From Butyrivibrio sp. INlla21 (GTDB lineage: Bacteria > Bacillota > Clostridia > Lachnospirales > Lachnospiraceae), in NCBI RefSeq assembly GCF_900116875.1, contig NZ_FPCC01000013.1, forward strand, positions 1 to 64,000: DNA of 64,000 bases, given 5' to 3'. Below are positions 63,745 through 64,000 of this stretch, one piece after another (positions within the stretch are counted from its first letter, which is position 1; each line of letters opens with the position of its first letter). Both the position numbers and the translations under genes were made by a program. Below the pieces are notes generated by a model, which saw only the letters and a list, made by a program, of their open reading frames with translations, was not told the DNA's origin and searched no databases.

Positions 63745-64000
63745 TTACTTATCCTCTTCAATTCCGTAAGCAAGAACCTTGTATTGATCCTCCTTGATGA
63801 TCTTGGCAAGACCAAGAGCAACAGATCCAACGGGATTCTCGGCAATATTAACATTAAGACCTACGCCGTTAGAAAGTCTCTGCGCAAGGTGGCATACCTG
63901 TGAAGCACCGCCGGTGAGATAAAGACCGTGCTTAAAGATATCGGCTGCAAGCTCCGGAGGAGTCTTCTCAAGTGTAGCCTTTACGTTATCAAGAATCTGG
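63745..64000 (-). CDS. mreB: Rod-shape-determining protein MreB, C-terminal part (5' outside window)
   Basis: Reading the minus strand from the window edge gives 84 residues and a stop at 63745-63747. They match the MreB/Mbl C-terminus: LEKTPPELAADIFKHGLYL, the nucleotide-binding loop LTGGAS, NIAENPVGSVALGLAK, and an end in EEDK. The canonical LTGGGALL is LTGGASQV here. The gene opens the shape operon mreB-mreC-mreD-mrdA-rodA. The start lies beyond 64000. Confidence 0.9.
   Translation of the reverse strand, partial: QILDNVKATLEKTPPELAADIFKHGLYLTGGASQVCHLAQRLSNGVGLNVNIAENPVGSVALGLAKIIKEDQYKVLAYGIEEDK

Overview
The window is a chromosomal segment of a low-to-mid GC Firmicute of class Clostridia, most likely family Lachnospiraceae (a Butyrivibrio-like genus is my inference from gene families and order, not a database result). 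Pointers are the long double-activase protein of 2-hydroxyacyl-CoA dehydratase type, a hisZ-hisG-hisD-hisB-hisIE operon whose HisIE carries an extra barrel domain, the pair of radical-SAM-related genes before rng-rplU-prp-rpmA-obg, an L27 with a cleavable leader next to the Prp protease, and GAAC-N4-GTTC type SOS boxes. No tRNA, rRNA, CRISPR array or insertion sequence was seen.

Left edge (1-2.5 kb): the end of a polymorphic toxin with a DddA/SCP1.201-like deaminase domain, followed by an Imm6-like immunity gene and two small unknown genes. Next come a lone 1416-residue activase protein on the minus strand, a rhomboid-like membrane protein, a sigma-factor-like protein without region 4, and an unknown gene. 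From 9.0 to 15.8 kb there is a sugar locus: an AraC regulator, a lipoprotein solute-binding protein, two permeases and a GH120 beta-xylosidase. Together they look like an uptake and intracellular hydrolysis system for xylo-oligosaccharides; the shared ATPase is not here.

From 15.9 to 31.6 kb is a housekeeping block: rpmB, an Asp23-family gene, fakA, recG, degV, parE-parC, rsmD-coaD, an amidase, two pseudouridine synthases and recU. The histidine operon follows (31.6-36.8 kb), with a strong promoter and two palindromes at its start. Then come the B12-radical SAM/DUF2344/RNase G genes, the L21-Prp-L27 cluster with a probable L21 leader, obg, yhbY, nadD, yqeK and rsfS. At 45.1-46.3 kb lexA and a YneA-like LysM gene diverge from an intergenic region with up to four SOS boxes. 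A chemotaxis receptor and a D-Ala-D-Ala carboxypeptidase close the plus-strand part.

At 49.5-50.6 kb a tyrosine recombinase with all six catalytic residues sits beside a 28-bp 11-6-11 inverted repeat that looks like a dif/difSL site. Left of it nearly every gene is on the plus strand; right of it every gene is on the minus strand. Both halves therefore point toward the site, as expected where the two replication forks meet. I propose that the window spans the chromosomal terminus with its Xer/dif resolution system.

The right part, all minus strand, holds a cytidylate-kinase-like gene, rluD, lspA, aroB, sepF, a HlyD-like membrane protein, a P-loop protein, a second D-Ala-D-Ala carboxypeptidase, mgsA, and the cell-shape operon mreB(partial)-mreC-mreD-mrdA-rodA running in from the right edge.
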